Assembly (NCBI RefSeq): GCF_001428865.1
Contig: NZ_LMIV01000004.1
Location: forward strand, 310,167-374,166
DNA from: Sphingomonas sp. Root241
Lineage (GTDB): Bacteria; Pseudomonadota; Alphaproteobacteria; Sphingomonadales; Sphingomonadaceae
Reading direction: 5' to 3'
DNA length: 64,000 nucleotides
In this document: piece by piece, positions 9,001-17,178 of the stretch
Layout: the number at the start of each line of letters is the position of its first letter
Position numbering within the stretch: position 1 is the stretch's first letter
Notes under the pieces: model-generated
What the model saw: only the letters and a program-made list of their open reading frames with translations
What the model was told of the DNA's origin: nothing
The model's database searches: none
Program-made: the position numbers and the translations under genes

Positions 9001-10793
9001 CCGCGACGCTCGACCTCTGGCCGATCGGCAATTGCCAGGTCTCCGCGCTCGTCGACCGCAACGGACGCTTCGTCTGGGGCTGCGTGCCCCGGGTCGACGG
9101 CGATCCTGCATTCTCCTCGTTGCTCGATGCGGCGCCGCGCGCGGCGGAGGGCGCGCGCGGCTTCTGGGAAATCGACCTCGAGGACTGCGTCGACACCACG
9201 CAGCATTATCTGGACAACACGCCGATCCTGGTGACGCGCCATACCGATCGCGACGGCAATGCGATCGAAGTGATCGACTTTTGTCCGCGCTTCCGGCGCA
9301 GCGGTCGCATGTACCGGCCGGTCGCGTTCGCGCGCATCGTCCGCCCCGTGATCGGCTCGCCGCGGATCCGCGTCCGTCTGCGTCCGGCGCGCGACTGGGG
9401 GGCGAGCGATGCGGCGACGACGCGCGGATCGAACCATATCCGCTATCTGCTCGCCGATACCGTGCTGCGGCTCAGCACCACCGCGCCGATCGGCTGGATC
9501 GAGGACGAGCGGCTGTTCCGCGTCGAGCGCTCGCTCCACTTCTTCCTCGGCCCGGACGAGAGCTTCGCTGATGATATTCGCGTCGCGCTGGAGACGATGT
9601 TCGACCGCACCGCGCAGGAATGGCGCGAATGGGTGCGGGGGCTCGCCACGCCGTTGGAATGGCAGGAAGCGGTGATCCGCAGCGCGATCACCCTCAAATT
9701 GTGCCAGCACGAGGAGACCGGAGCGATCGTCGCGGCGCTCACCACCTCGATCCCCGAACATGCCGGCTCGCAACGCAATTGGGACTATCGCTACTGCTGG
9801 ATCCGCGACGCTTATTACACGGTTCAGGCGCTAAACCGGCTGGGCGCGCTCGATGTGCTGGAAACCTATCTCGAATATCTGCGCAACATCGTCGACAATG
9901 CGAGAGGCGGGCACATCCAGCCGCTGTACGGCGTCGGCGGCGAGGCGCGGCTGGAGGAGCGGGAGGCACCCGGCCTCACCGGCTATCGCGGCATGGGGCC
10001 GGTGCGCGTCGGCAACCAGGCCTATGAGCAGGTCCAGCACGATGCCTATGGCCAGATCGTGCTGTCGAACACGCAGAGCTTTTTCGATCAGCGGCTGTTC
10101 CGGATGGGCGGCGTTTCCGATTTCGAAGCGCTGGAAACGATCGGCGAACGTGCCTGGGAAGTGCACGACAAGCCCGATGCGGGATTGTGGGAGCTGCGCA
10201 CCAAGAGCAACGTCCATACCTATTCGGTCGCGATGTGCTGGGCGGCATGCGATCGGCTGGCCAATGCCGCGGCGAAGCTCGGCCTCGCCGAACGCGCCGC
10301 CTTCTGGCAGGACCGCGCCGACCGTATCCGCGTCCGGATCGAGCAGTCTGCATGGCGCGAGGGAACCTCGCGGCTCTCGGCGACCTTCGGCGGCGACGAT
10401 CTCGATGCCAGCCTGATCCAGCTGCTCGATCTTCGTTTCCTGCCGCCCGACGATCCGCGCTTCCGCGGCACATTGCTCGCCGTCGAGGAAGGGCTGCGGC
10501 GCGGCAGCCACATGCTGCGTTATGCGACCGAGGACGATTTCGGGCTGCCCGAGACTGCATTCAACGTCTGCACCTTCTGGCTGATCGAGGCGTTGCACGC
10601 GACCGGCCGGATCGCGGACGCGCGGGCGCTGTTCGAGGAGATGCTCTCCCGCCGGACCGCGGCAGGATTGCTGTCCGAAGACATCGATCCGCTGACCGGC
10701 GAGCTGTGGGGCAATTATCCGCAGACCTATTCGCTGGTCGGCATGATCAATTGCGCGGTGCTGCTGAGCAGGCCGTGGAGCTCAATCCGATGA
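8997..10793 (+). CDS. Glycoside hydrolase family 15 protein (trehalase/glucoamylase-like)
   Basis: A 598-aa cytoplasmic GH15 protein. The true start is the ATG at 8997 (MTATLDLWPIGNCQVSALVD), overlapping the otsB stop by the ATGA arrangement. The frame is open further upstream, but that part duplicates otsB sequence in another frame. Family motifs are the N-terminal beta-domain sequence PIGNCQVSALVDRNGRFVWG, then WDYRYCWIRDAYYTVQAL in the (alpha/alpha)6 barrel, and LLSEDIDPLTGELWGNYPQT containing the candidate C-terminal catalytic acid. Bacterial GH15 members include trehalases, and being sandwiched between otsB and otsA makes trehalose or a related glucoside the best substrate guess. There is no signal peptide. 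Confidence 0.88.
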   Translation: MTATLDLWPIGNCQVSALVDRNGRFVWGCVPRVDGDPAFSSLLDAAPRAAEGARGFWEIDLEDCVDTTQHYLDNTPILVTRHTDRDGNAIEVIDFCPRFRRSGRMYRPVAFARIVRPVIGSPRIRVRLRPARDWGASDAATTRGSNHIRYLLADTVLRLSTTAPIGWIEDERLFRVERSLHFFLGPDESFADDIRVALETMFDRTAQEWREWVRGLATPLEWQEAVIRSAITLKLCQHEETGAIVAALTTSIPEHAGSQRNWDYRYCWIRDAYYTVQALNRLGALDVLETYLEYLRNIVDNARGGHIQPLYGVGGEARLEEREAPGLTGYRGMGPVRVGNQAYEQVQHDAYGQIVLSNTQSFFDQRLFRMGGVSDFEALETIGERAWEVHDKPDAGLWELRTKSNVHTYSVAMCWAACDRLANAAAKLGLAERAAFWQDRADRIRVRIEQSAWREGTSRLSATFGGDDLDASLIQLLDLRFLPPDDPRFRGTLLAVEEGLRRGSHMLRYATEDDFGLPETAFNVCTFWLIEALHATGRIADARALFEEMLSRRTAAGLLSEDIDPLTGELWGNYPQTYSLVGMINCAVLLSRPWSSIR

Positions 10794-12175
10794 GCCGCCT
10801 GATCGTGGTTTCCAATCGTGTCTCGCCGCCGACCGGCGGCAATGCCAATCAGGGCGGGCTCGCGGTGGCGCTCGCCTCGGCGTTGCGCGAGAGCGACGGC
10901 ATCTGGTTCGGCTGGTCGGGCGAAGAGGTCGAGCGTTTCACCGGCGAGATCGACTATCAGCGCAACGACGGCGTCGCGACGGCGACGATCGACCTAGAGC
11001 CGCAGGATACCGACGAATATTATAACGGCTATGCCAACCGGACCTTGTGGCCGCTCTTCCATTACCGCATCGATCTGGCGGAATACGAGCGCAGCTTCGC
11101 CGGCGGCTATGCCCGGGTGAATTCGCGGTTCGCCGATACGCTGCGCCCGCTGATCGAGCCGGACGACCTGATCTGGGTGCATGATTATCATCTGATTCCG
11201 TTGGGGCTGGCGCTCCGGCGGCGCGAGTGCCGCAACCGGATGGGCTTTTTCCTGCACATTCCGTGGCCGCCGCGCCGGCTGCTGCTGACGCTTCCGAGCC
11301 ACGCGGCATTGGTCAAGTCGCTGTTCGCCTATGACGTGATCGGTTTCCAGACCGCGGACTCGCTCGATGCGTTCGTCGATTATGTCCAGGGCGAACTAGG
11401 CATGTTCGTCGGATCGGACGGCATCATCCACGTCGCCGGCCGCGTGGTGAAGCTGATCACCTGCCCGATCGGGATCGACGCCGCCGGCTTTCGCCGCGCT
11501 GCCGACGATCCCGCCGCGCGCGCCGCGCACGAGGCGATGCTGGAAAGCGCCAACGGGCGGGCGATGCTGATCGGAGTCGACCGGCTCGATTATTCGAAGG
11601 GGCTCGAGGAGCGTTTCCTTGCATATGAGCGCTTCCTCGCCGCGCATCCCGAGAAGCACGAACAGGTGTTCCTGCTCCAGATCGCCCCGCCGTCACGCGT
11701 CGAGGTCAACAGCTATCAGGAGATCCGCGCCTCGCTCGAAGCGGTGTCGGGCCGCATCAACGGCGCCTATGCCAGCGCCGAATGGGTGCCCATCCGCTAC
11801 GTCAACCAGGGATATCCGCGCGACGAGCTGGCGGCGATGTACCGCGCCGCGCGCATAGGCCTGGTGACGCCGCTGCGCGACGGGATGAACCTCGTCGCCA
11901 AGGAATATGTCGCGGCGCAGGACCCCGACGATCCGGGCGTGCTGATCCTTTCGCGCTTCGCGGGCGCGGCGGAGCAGCTTCGCGAGGCGCTGCTCGTAAA
12001 TCCCTACAGCGCCGAAGACGTCGCCGATGCGATAGCAGCGGCCCTGGCGATGCCGCGTGAGGAGCGGATTGCCCGATGGTTGCCGTTGATGGCGAATGTC
12101 GAGCGCGAGGACGTGACGTGGTGGATGCGCCGCTTCATCGCCGAGCTCGCCGATATGCGACGCGCGGTAGCCTGA
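10790..12175 (+). CDS. otsA: Trehalose-6-phosphate synthase (GT20)
   Basis: A 461-aa GT-B glycosyltransferase of family 20, joining a nucleotide-activated glucose to glucose 6-phosphate. The ATG at 10790 overlaps the GH15 stop (ATGA) and gives the typical N-terminus RLIVVSNRV. Other signatures are HDYHLIPLGLALR, GFFLHIPWP, IGVDRLDYSKGL and PLRDGMNLVAKEYVAAQ, the last being the donor-binding region. It is the last gene of otsB-GH15-otsA and is followed by a strong hairpin at 12182-12216. Confidence 0.95.
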   Translation: MSRLIVVSNRVSPPTGGNANQGGLAVALASALRESDGIWFGWSGEEVERFTGEIDYQRNDGVATATIDLEPQDTDEYYNGYANRTLWPLFHYRIDLAEYERSFAGGYARVNSRFADTLRPLIEPDDLIWVHDYHLIPLGLALRRRECRNRMGFFLHIPWPPRRLLLTLPSHAALVKSLFAYDVIGFQTADSLDAFVDYVQGELGMFVGSDGIIHVAGRVVKLITCPIGIDAAGFRRAADDPAARAAHEAMLESANGRAMLIGVDRLDYSKGLEERFLAYERFLAAHPEKHEQVFLLQIAPPSRVEVNSYQEIRASLEAVSGRINGAYASAEWVPIRYVNQGYPRDELAAMYRAARIGLVTPLRDGMNLVAKEYVAAQDPDDPGVLILSRFAGAAEQLREALLVNPYSAEDVADAIAAALAMPREERIARWLPLMANVEREDVTWWMRRFIAELADMRRAVA

Positions 12176-12181
12176 GCGAGC

Positions 12182-12216
12182 GGCAATCGCCTCCGTCGCG
12201 GACGGGGGCGATCGCC
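12182..12216 (+). terminator. Hairpin downstream of otsA, terminator-like
   Basis: A 16-bp stem (12182-12197 with 12201-12216, one A-C mismatch and one G-U pair) closes a GCG loop seven bases after the otsA stop. There is no U-tract after it, so it may act as an mRNA-stabilising end or an atypical terminator. Confidence 0.5.
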
Positions 12217-12228
12217 GACCTAGGTTGA

Positions 12229-12314
12229 GAACCTATACAAGCTGTTGATTCATAACGGCTGCACTTCGTCCATCGCGAACCCCTTACGTCATCCCCGCTT
12301 TCGCGGGGATGACG
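12229..12314. repeat. Dispersed repeat, copy A (single hairpin plus conserved arm)
   Basis: A conserved arm beginning GAACCTATACAAG (12229) runs into a perfect 12-bp hairpin with a TTTC loop (12287-12314, core CCCCGCTTTCGCGGGG). The arm recurs inverted at 27060-27119 next to the same hairpin. Sequence just after the hairpin (GAATATGAG then GACCCTA) recurs at 25628-25650. It lies in the gap between the trehalose operon and the convergent GMC gene. Confidence 0.85.
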
Positions 12315-12337
12315 GATTCTGAATATGAGTCCTGACC

Positions 12338-14014
12338 CTAGATCGCGCCGGCCTTCAGCTGCTTGACTGCATAATCGGTGGCGCGCGCGGTGAGCGCCAT
12401 GAAGGTCAGCGAGGGGTTCACGCACGAGATCGACGCCATCTGCGCACCGTCGGTGACGAACAGATTGGCCGCATCGTGCGCCTGGCTCCATTTGTTGAGC
12501 ACCGATTGCCGCGGATCCGCCGCCATGCGCGCGCCGCCCATTTCGTGGATGGCATCGCCGGGGACGTGCTCGCTGCGGCCGCTCGTCACGTTGAGCAGAC
12601 CGGCGGCCCTGAGCATCTTCTCGCCCTCGGTCCGCGCATCGTCCATCATCTTGATCTCGTTGTCGCGGAAGGTGACGTCGAAGCGCATCAGCGGAATGCC
12701 GAAGCGATCGACCTTGTCGGCGTGCAGGCTGACGCGATTGTCCTCGTACGGCAGGCACTCGCCGAACGCGCCCATGCCGAACTTCCACCCGCCATATTGG
12801 CGCATGCCCTGCTTCATCGATGCGCCGAAGCCCTGCGGATAGGCCGGATCGCGTCGCGCGCCGCCCTGATAGCCATAGCCGCGGCGGAACCCGATACCTT
12901 CCTCGCCGCCGACATTGCGGAAGCGCGGGATATAGACGCCGCCCGGGCGACGGCCATATTCGATATATTCGGTCATGCCCGGGATATCGCCCGAAATGCC
13001 GACGCGGAAGATGTGGTCCATCACGTAGCGGCCCAGCGTGCCGCTATTGTCGAAATGGCTCTTGCCGGTGCCCGGGATCCGCGAGTTCATCAGGATCTGG
13101 GTCGACGCCATCGCCGATGCGCAGAGGAAGACGAGACGGGCGGGGATCACTTCGGCCTGCTTGGTCTTGGCATCGACCACGCGGACGCCCGTGACCTTCT
13201 TCGTCTTCGGATCATATTCGAGGTTGGAGACGACCGCGTCGGGGCGCAGCGTCAGCCGGCCGGTGGCGCGGGCGGCGGGAAGGGTGACCGCCTGGGTCGA
13301 GAAATAGGCGCCGAACGAGCAGCCGCGGCCGCACTGATTGCGGAACTGGCATTTGGTGCGGCCCTGCGCCTCCTTGTCCTCGGTCATGTTGGACAGGCGG
13401 GTGTTGATCAGCTTGCGGCCGGGCGAAGTCGCCTCGAGCCGCTCCTTCACCCATTTTTCGGCGATGTTCATCTGCATCGGCGGCTGGAAGGCGCTGTCGG
13501 GCAGCTGGGGCAGATTCTCGCGCGAGCCCGACACGCCGATATACTTCTCGACATAATCGTACCACGGCGCGAGGTCGTCATAGCGGATCGGCCAGTCGAT
13601 CCCGACATTCTCGCGCTTGTTGGCCTCGAAATCCTCAGGGCTCCAGCGGAAGCTCCAGCGCCCCCAGATCAGCGACTTGCCGCCGACCGCGCCGGGGCGG
13701 ATCCAGTAGAATTTCTCGCCCTCGCCATAGGCGTAGGGGTTGAGCCGGTCGTTGTTGTAGAACTTCCGGTTGCCGGGCGAGACATAGCCGTATTTGGCGA
13801 TGAAATAATCGCTGTCGAGCAGCGCCTTGGGCATCATGTCGCGCGCCGGGATCTCATAAGCGGGCTTGCCGTCGAAATCGTAATCCTCGCCATGCTCGAC
13901 CATGATGCCGCGGTCGAGCATCAGGACCTTGAGGCCCTTTTCGGTCAATTCCTTCGCCGCCCATCCGCCGCTCACTCCGGAGCCGATGACGATCGCATCG
14001 AACTTGTCAGCCAT
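12338..14014 (-). CDS. GMC-family FAD-dependent oxidoreductase, large subunit of sugar dehydrogenase
   Basis: A 558-aa flavoprotein with an N-terminal ADP-binding motif (AIVIGSGVSGGWAAKELTEK) and a Cys-rich segment, CQFRNQCGRGCSFGA, in the middle. The C-terminal GMC region holds HEMGGARM and NPSLTFMALTARATDYA, which bear the expected catalytic His/Asn. It has no signal peptide. The 14874 gene encodes the gluconate-2-dehydrogenase subunit-3-type partner with a Tat signal, so the pair is probably co-exported, as known for membrane FAD-glucose and gluconate dehydrogenases. With the cytochrome c at 19588 it resembles three-part glucoside 3-dehydrogenases. It is the last gene of the eight-gene minus-strand operon. 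The substrate is inferred. Confidence 0.85.
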   Translation of the reverse strand: MADKFDAIVIGSGVSGGWAAKELTEKGLKVLMLDRGIMVEHGEDYDFDGKPAYEIPARDMMPKALLDSDYFIAKYGYVSPGNRKFYNNDRLNPYAYGEGEKFYWIRPGAVGGKSLIWGRWSFRWSPEDFEANKRENVGIDWPIRYDDLAPWYDYVEKYIGVSGSRENLPQLPDSAFQPPMQMNIAEKWVKERLEATSPGRKLINTRLSNMTEDKEAQGRTKCQFRNQCGRGCSFGAYFSTQAVTLPAARATGRLTLRPDAVVSNLEYDPKTKKVTGVRVVDAKTKQAEVIPARLVFLCASAMASTQILMNSRIPGTGKSHFDNSGTLGRYVMDHIFRVGISGDIPGMTEYIEYGRRPGGVYIPRFRNVGGEEGIGFRRGYGYQGGARRDPAYPQGFGASMKQGMRQYGGWKFGMGAFGECLPYEDNRVSLHADKVDRFGIPLMRFDVTFRDNEIKMMDDARTEGEKMLRAAGLLNVTSGRSEHVPGDAIHEMGGARMAADPRQSVLNKWSQAHDAANLFVTDGAQMASISCVNPSLTFMALTARATDYAVKQLKAGAI

Positions 14015-14037
14015 GCTTGTGATCCTCGAATACTGGG

Positions 14038-14877
14038 TTACGCGCGCAGACGGCTGAGCGTCGCGAAGCTGGTCTGGATGTCGGGAAGATACGGCGCGGG
14101 CGACTGATCGTTCTCGACGTAGAAATGCTTCACGCCGGCCGTGCCGTTGAGCGTGAAGATATCGGCGAAATCGATCACGCCCTTGCCGACGCTGGTCATC
14201 TTGCCGTCGGCGGTGCGATCCTTGACATGATAGGCATAGATCCGTCCGGGGTTCCGCTTGATGATCGCCTTGGGATCCTCGCCCGCGGCGACTGCCCAGA
14301 ACAGGTCGAGCTCGAGCTTGACCAGGGCCGGATCGGTGTCGGCGAGCAGCGTGTCGTACAGGCTGCGGCCGTCGGGCTTGGTCGTGAACTCGAAATCATG
14401 GTTGTGATAGGCGAAGTCGAGCCCGGACTTCTTGAGCTGTTCGGCCCAGCGGCTGAAATTGGCGACCGCCGCCTTCCAGCTCTCGGCATTGCGCTGCTCG
14501 GCGGTCATGTACGGCAGGATCACCGTATCGGCGCCCAGCGTCTTCGCCATCTTCACTGCGCCGGCGAAATCGCCGCTCAGCGCGTCGTAGCCGATGTGGA
14601 GCGAGGGCGATTTGAGCCCGAGCCGATCCATCGTCTTGCGGAGCGCGGCATGATCCATCTTGTCATAGCCGCCGCCGCCATATTCGACTTCGCGATAGCC
14701 GATCTTCGCCACCGTCTCGAGCGTGCCCATCGGGTCCTTCGAGAAGAGTTCGCGCACGGTGTAGAGCTGGATCCCGATCGGCTTGGGCTTGAGGCCCTTC
14801 GCCACCAGCGGACCGGCCGCGAGCGTAGTCGCGAGCGCGGCACCGCCCGCCATCCATTGCCGTCGGCTGATCATCAT
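14038..14877 (-). CDS. Sugar phosphate isomerase/epimerase family TIM-barrel protein, exported
   Basis: A 279-aa protein with a twin-arginine signal (SRRQWMAGGAALATTLAAG), then a xylose-isomerase-like TIM barrel. Motifs include IGIQLYTVRELF, REVEYGGGGYD, FAYHNHDFEF and KLELDLFWA, with Glu/Asp/His residues placed as in metal-dependent epimerases. Despite the family name, a periplasmic member cannot be assumed to use a sugar phosphate; it more likely acts on an oxidised sugar made by the neighbouring dehydrogenase. Its ATG overlaps the stop of 14874-15434 (ATGA). Confidence 0.8.
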   Translation of the reverse strand: MMISRRQWMAGGAALATTLAAGPLVAKGLKPKPIGIQLYTVRELFSKDPMGTLETVAKIGYREVEYGGGGYDKMDHAALRKTMDRLGLKSPSLHIGYDALSGDFAGAVKMAKTLGADTVILPYMTAEQRNAESWKAAVANFSRWAEQLKKSGLDFAYHNHDFEFTTKPDGRSLYDTLLADTDPALVKLELDLFWAVAAGEDPKAIIKRNPGRIYAYHVKDRTADGKMTSVGKGVIDFADIFTLNGTAGVKHFYVENDQSPAPYLPDIQTSFATLSRLRA

Positions 14878-15434
14878 GACGAAAACACCTTGTTGACCTT
14901 CGAATAGGGATAGGCGCCGTCATACCGCCCGGGAACGGGCAGATATTCGCGCTCCTGGGTGATGCCGACTTCCGAAGTGAAATAGCCGGTGATGACGAGC
15001 TGGCGGAACTTCTCGAAGAAGTCCTTGCCGCCGGGAATCTTGTCTTCCATCGCCAGCGTCAGCAGCGCATCCTGCTGCGCGGGCGTCGCCTTGTCGGCCG
15101 CGACCTTGTAATCGGCCTGGCTGCGCGTCTCGATCGCGTCGAGGCCGTCGACGATCGGCTTGCGATCGCCGGGCGCGGCCCAGTCGGCGAGCAATTTCTC
15201 GATGAAGGCGGGCACGCCGGCGGTGATCGCCCCGGGCGTGTCGGTGGTCGGCATCACCCGCTCGCTGAGCGCGGTCATCAGCGCCCGCTGCTGCGCGGTG
15301 AACACCGGGCTGCTCGGCGGCCCGTCGCTGATCGGTGTCATCTGCGCCGCCGCGGCGCGCGCGATCGGCGCGAAGAGGCTGGCACCGAACATCGCGACCA
15401 TTCCGGCCAGCGCGTCTCTGCGGTCGATAATCAT
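14874..15434 (-). CDS. Gluconate 2-dehydrogenase subunit 3 family protein (small subunit of GMC enzyme)
   Basis: A 186-aa protein with a Tat signal (DRRDALAGMVAMFGAS). The mature part matches the small subunit of FAD-dependent sugar dehydrogenases: FTAQQRALMTALSERVMPTT, GVPAFIEKLL and the C-terminal YFTSEVGITQE and LPVPGRYDG. In related enzymes this subunit is required for folding and Tat export of the GMC flavoprotein, which here is the signal-less 12338-14014 product. ATGA-type overlaps join it to both neighbours. Confidence 0.85.
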   Translation of the reverse strand: MIIDRRDALAGMVAMFGASLFAPIARAAAAQMTPISDGPPSSPVFTAQQRALMTALSERVMPTTDTPGAITAGVPAFIEKLLADWAAPGDRKPIVDGLDAIETRSQADYKVAADKATPAQQDALLTLAMEDKIPGGKDFFEKFRQLVITGYFTSEVGITQEREYLPVPGRYDGAYPYSKVNKVFSS

Positions 15435-16258
15435 TTCACGATACCCTCAAAGTCGTAGCTCGCCGCCGCTTCGGGCAGCGGGCGTACCCAGATGTTACGG
15501 AACGAAACCGGTGAATTATGGTCCTGGAGCTGGATCGGCGCGGCATCGGCATGCGCTTCGTACGTGCCGACCTTGCGCCAGATCGTACCCCCCAGCCAGG
15601 GCTGCCGGTTCTGCACCAGCACGCCGTTCAGGAACGCGGTGATATAGGCCGGGCGCAGCAATTTGCCGTCGGCGCCGAAATGCGGGCGCTCGAAGACCAC
15701 GTCGTAGCTCTGCCATTCGCCAGGCTTGCGCGACGCGTTCACCAGCGGCGGCTTCCAGCCATAGATCGCCCCGACGGTGCCGTCGGCATAAGTGGGGTTC
15801 TGATAGCCGTCGAGGATCTGGATCTCGTAGCGCTGCATGAACCAGATGCCGCTATTGCCGCGATCCTGCGAGCTCTTGGTCGGCGGATTGGGTGAGCGGA
15901 ATTCGAGATGGAGCTGGACGTCGCCGAAGCTCGCCTTGCTGATCAGCGCATTCTCGCCGCCGCCGCCTGCGCGCGGCACCGAAGTGGCGGCACCGTCCTT
16001 GACCGTCCAGGGCGTCGTCTGGGGCTGCCACGCGTCGAGCGACTTGCCGTCGAACAGCACCACCGCGTCCGAAGGCGGCGCGCCCGGCACCGCACCCGGC
16101 GTGACCACCGTCGGATACGGCCGGTCCGCGTCGTGGACGTGCCACTTGCCGCCGGGCAGCATCGGCGTGTCCTTGAAGCCGGGCTTCTCCTGCGCGAGGG
16201 CGGGGCTCCCCGCCATTATGGTCACCGCAATCGCGGCGCCCCATGCGATACGCTTCAC
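15431..16258 (-). CDS. DUF1080 protein (3-keto-disaccharide hydrolase domain), exported
   Basis: A 275-aa protein. The GTG at 16258 is preferred because GAGGA lies four bases upstream and it yields a clean signal peptide (cleavage near PALAQ). An ATG at 16273 overlapping the upstream stop is the alternative but gives an acidic N-terminus. The DUF1080 concanavalin-like domain spans about residues 55-270 with VVLFDGKSLDAW, LHLEFRSPNPP, NSGIWFMQRYEIQILDGY and SFRNIWVRPL. The domain is annotated as 3-keto-disaccharide hydrolase, cleaving glycosides already oxidised at C3, which is what the flavoprotein and cytochrome of this operon could supply. Catalysis here is inferred. Confidence 0.85.
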   Translation of the reverse strand: MKRIAWGAAIAVTIMAGSPALAQEKPGFKDTPMLPGGKWHVHDADRPYPTVVTPGAVPGAPPSDAVVLFDGKSLDAWQPQTTPWTVKDGAATSVPRAGGGGENALISKASFGDVQLHLEFRSPNPPTKSSQDRGNSGIWFMQRYEIQILDGYQNPTYADGTVGAIYGWKPPLVNASRKPGEWQSYDVVFERPHFGADGKLLRPAYITAFLNGVLVQNRQPWLGGTIWRKVGTYEAHADAAPIQLQDHNSPVSFRNIWVRPLPEAAASYDFEGIVK

Positions 16259-16269
16259 TGCTTCCTCCC

Positions 16270-17178
16270 TCATGCCGCGTCGATCTCGCGATAGGCGGCG
16301 ATCAGCCGGTCCTCGCCGGCACGTCCGTCGATCGAATTGCCGTGCTCCATGCCGATCACGCCGGCATATTTCTTCGCGCGCAGCCAGCGCACGACGTTGC
16401 GGTAATTGACCTCGCCGGTGCTCGGCTCCTTGCGGCCCGGATTGTCGCCGAACTGGATATAGGCGATCTCGTCCCAGCAGCTTTGCAGCGTGTTGATCAA
16501 ATTCCCGGCCTGGATCTGCTGGTGATAGAGATCGGCGAGCACTTTCACCGCGGGGCTGTGGACACCCTTGGCGACGGCGAGCCCCTGGGGAATGGACTGC
16601 ATGAACACGCCCGGATGGTTCACCAGCGTGTTCAGCGGTTCCATCACCATCACCAGGCCGTGCGGCTCGACGATCTCGGCGGCGCGGCGCATCGTATCGA
16701 TGATCCGGCCGGTCTGGATCTCGACCGGCAGCTTGCGATCGAGGAAGCCGGTGACCACCGTCGTCCATTTGGCGTTGAGGCGCTTGGCGACATCGATCGA
16801 GGCGCGGATATCGGCGAGGAAAGCCTGGCGGTCGGCGTCGTCGTCACCGCCGAGCACCGGACGGAAGTCCGCCCATCTGGGCATGCTCGCGACGAACACG
16901 CCCATCGTCATGCCGCGCTGCTGCAGCGCGCGCGCCATCGCGGTCTGCTCGGCCACGGTGCGGCTCGCCGCTTCATTGTCTTCCCAGGCGGTGAAGCCCT
17001 GATCGGCGGCGAAAGAGATCTGTTCGAGCCGATCCCCGCGGCTCTTGAAGCTGCCCTCGTGCGGCGCGAAGCCGAGCGAGAAACGCGCGGCGTTCTGGCC
17101 GGACGCGGCGCGACCCATCGTCGCCGCACCCGCCGTGGCCGCACTCGCGGCCAGCACGGAACGCCGGGTCAGCCTCAT
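16270..17178 (-). CDS. Hydroxypyruvate isomerase-like TIM-barrel protein, exported
   Basis: A 302-aa protein starting at the ATG at 17178, which overlaps the MFS stop (ATGA); the frame is open further upstream only as an antisense-like extension. Twin-arginine signal TRRSVLAASAATAGAAT. The barrel shows FSLGFAPHEGSF, MVMEPLNTLVNHPG (Glu as metal ligand), LADLYHQQIQAGN, FGDNPGRKEPSTGE and GMEHGNS, the usual pattern of hydroxypyruvate isomerase/xylose-isomerase-like proteins. Export argues against a true cytoplasmic hydroxypyruvate isomerase role; an isomerase, hydratase or lyase acting on oxidised sugars is more likely. Confidence 0.8.
   Translation of the reverse strand: MRLTRRSVLAASAATAGAATMGRAASGQNAARFSLGFAPHEGSFKSRGDRLEQISFAADQGFTAWEDNEAASRTVAEQTAMARALQQRGMTMGVFVASMPRWADFRPVLGGDDDADRQAFLADIRASIDVAKRLNAKWTTVVTGFLDRKLPVEIQTGRIIDTMRRAAEIVEPHGLVMVMEPLNTLVNHPGVFMQSIPQGLAVAKGVHSPAVKVLADLYHQQIQAGNLINTLQSCWDEIAYIQFGDNPGRKEPSTGEVNYRNVVRWLRAKKYAGVIGMEHGNSIDGRAGEDRLIAAYREIDAA

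Noticed and set aside
12182..12314. Two hairpins after otsA as a tandem rho-independent terminator
   Set aside because: Neither has a U-tract. The second is a copy of a dispersed repeat also found elsewhere, so only the first is kept as terminator-like.
12476..14107. 543-codon frame on the plus strand opposite the GMC gene
   Set aside because: Antisense shadow of a well-supported flavoprotein with FAD and catalytic motifs; the plus-strand product has no recognisable feature.
15431..16768. 445-codon version of the DUF1080 gene at 15431
   Set aside because: The extra N-terminal part overlaps the coding sequence of the hydroxypyruvate isomerase-like gene in another frame and lacks a signal peptide; the GTG at 16258 with GAGGA upstream is far better.
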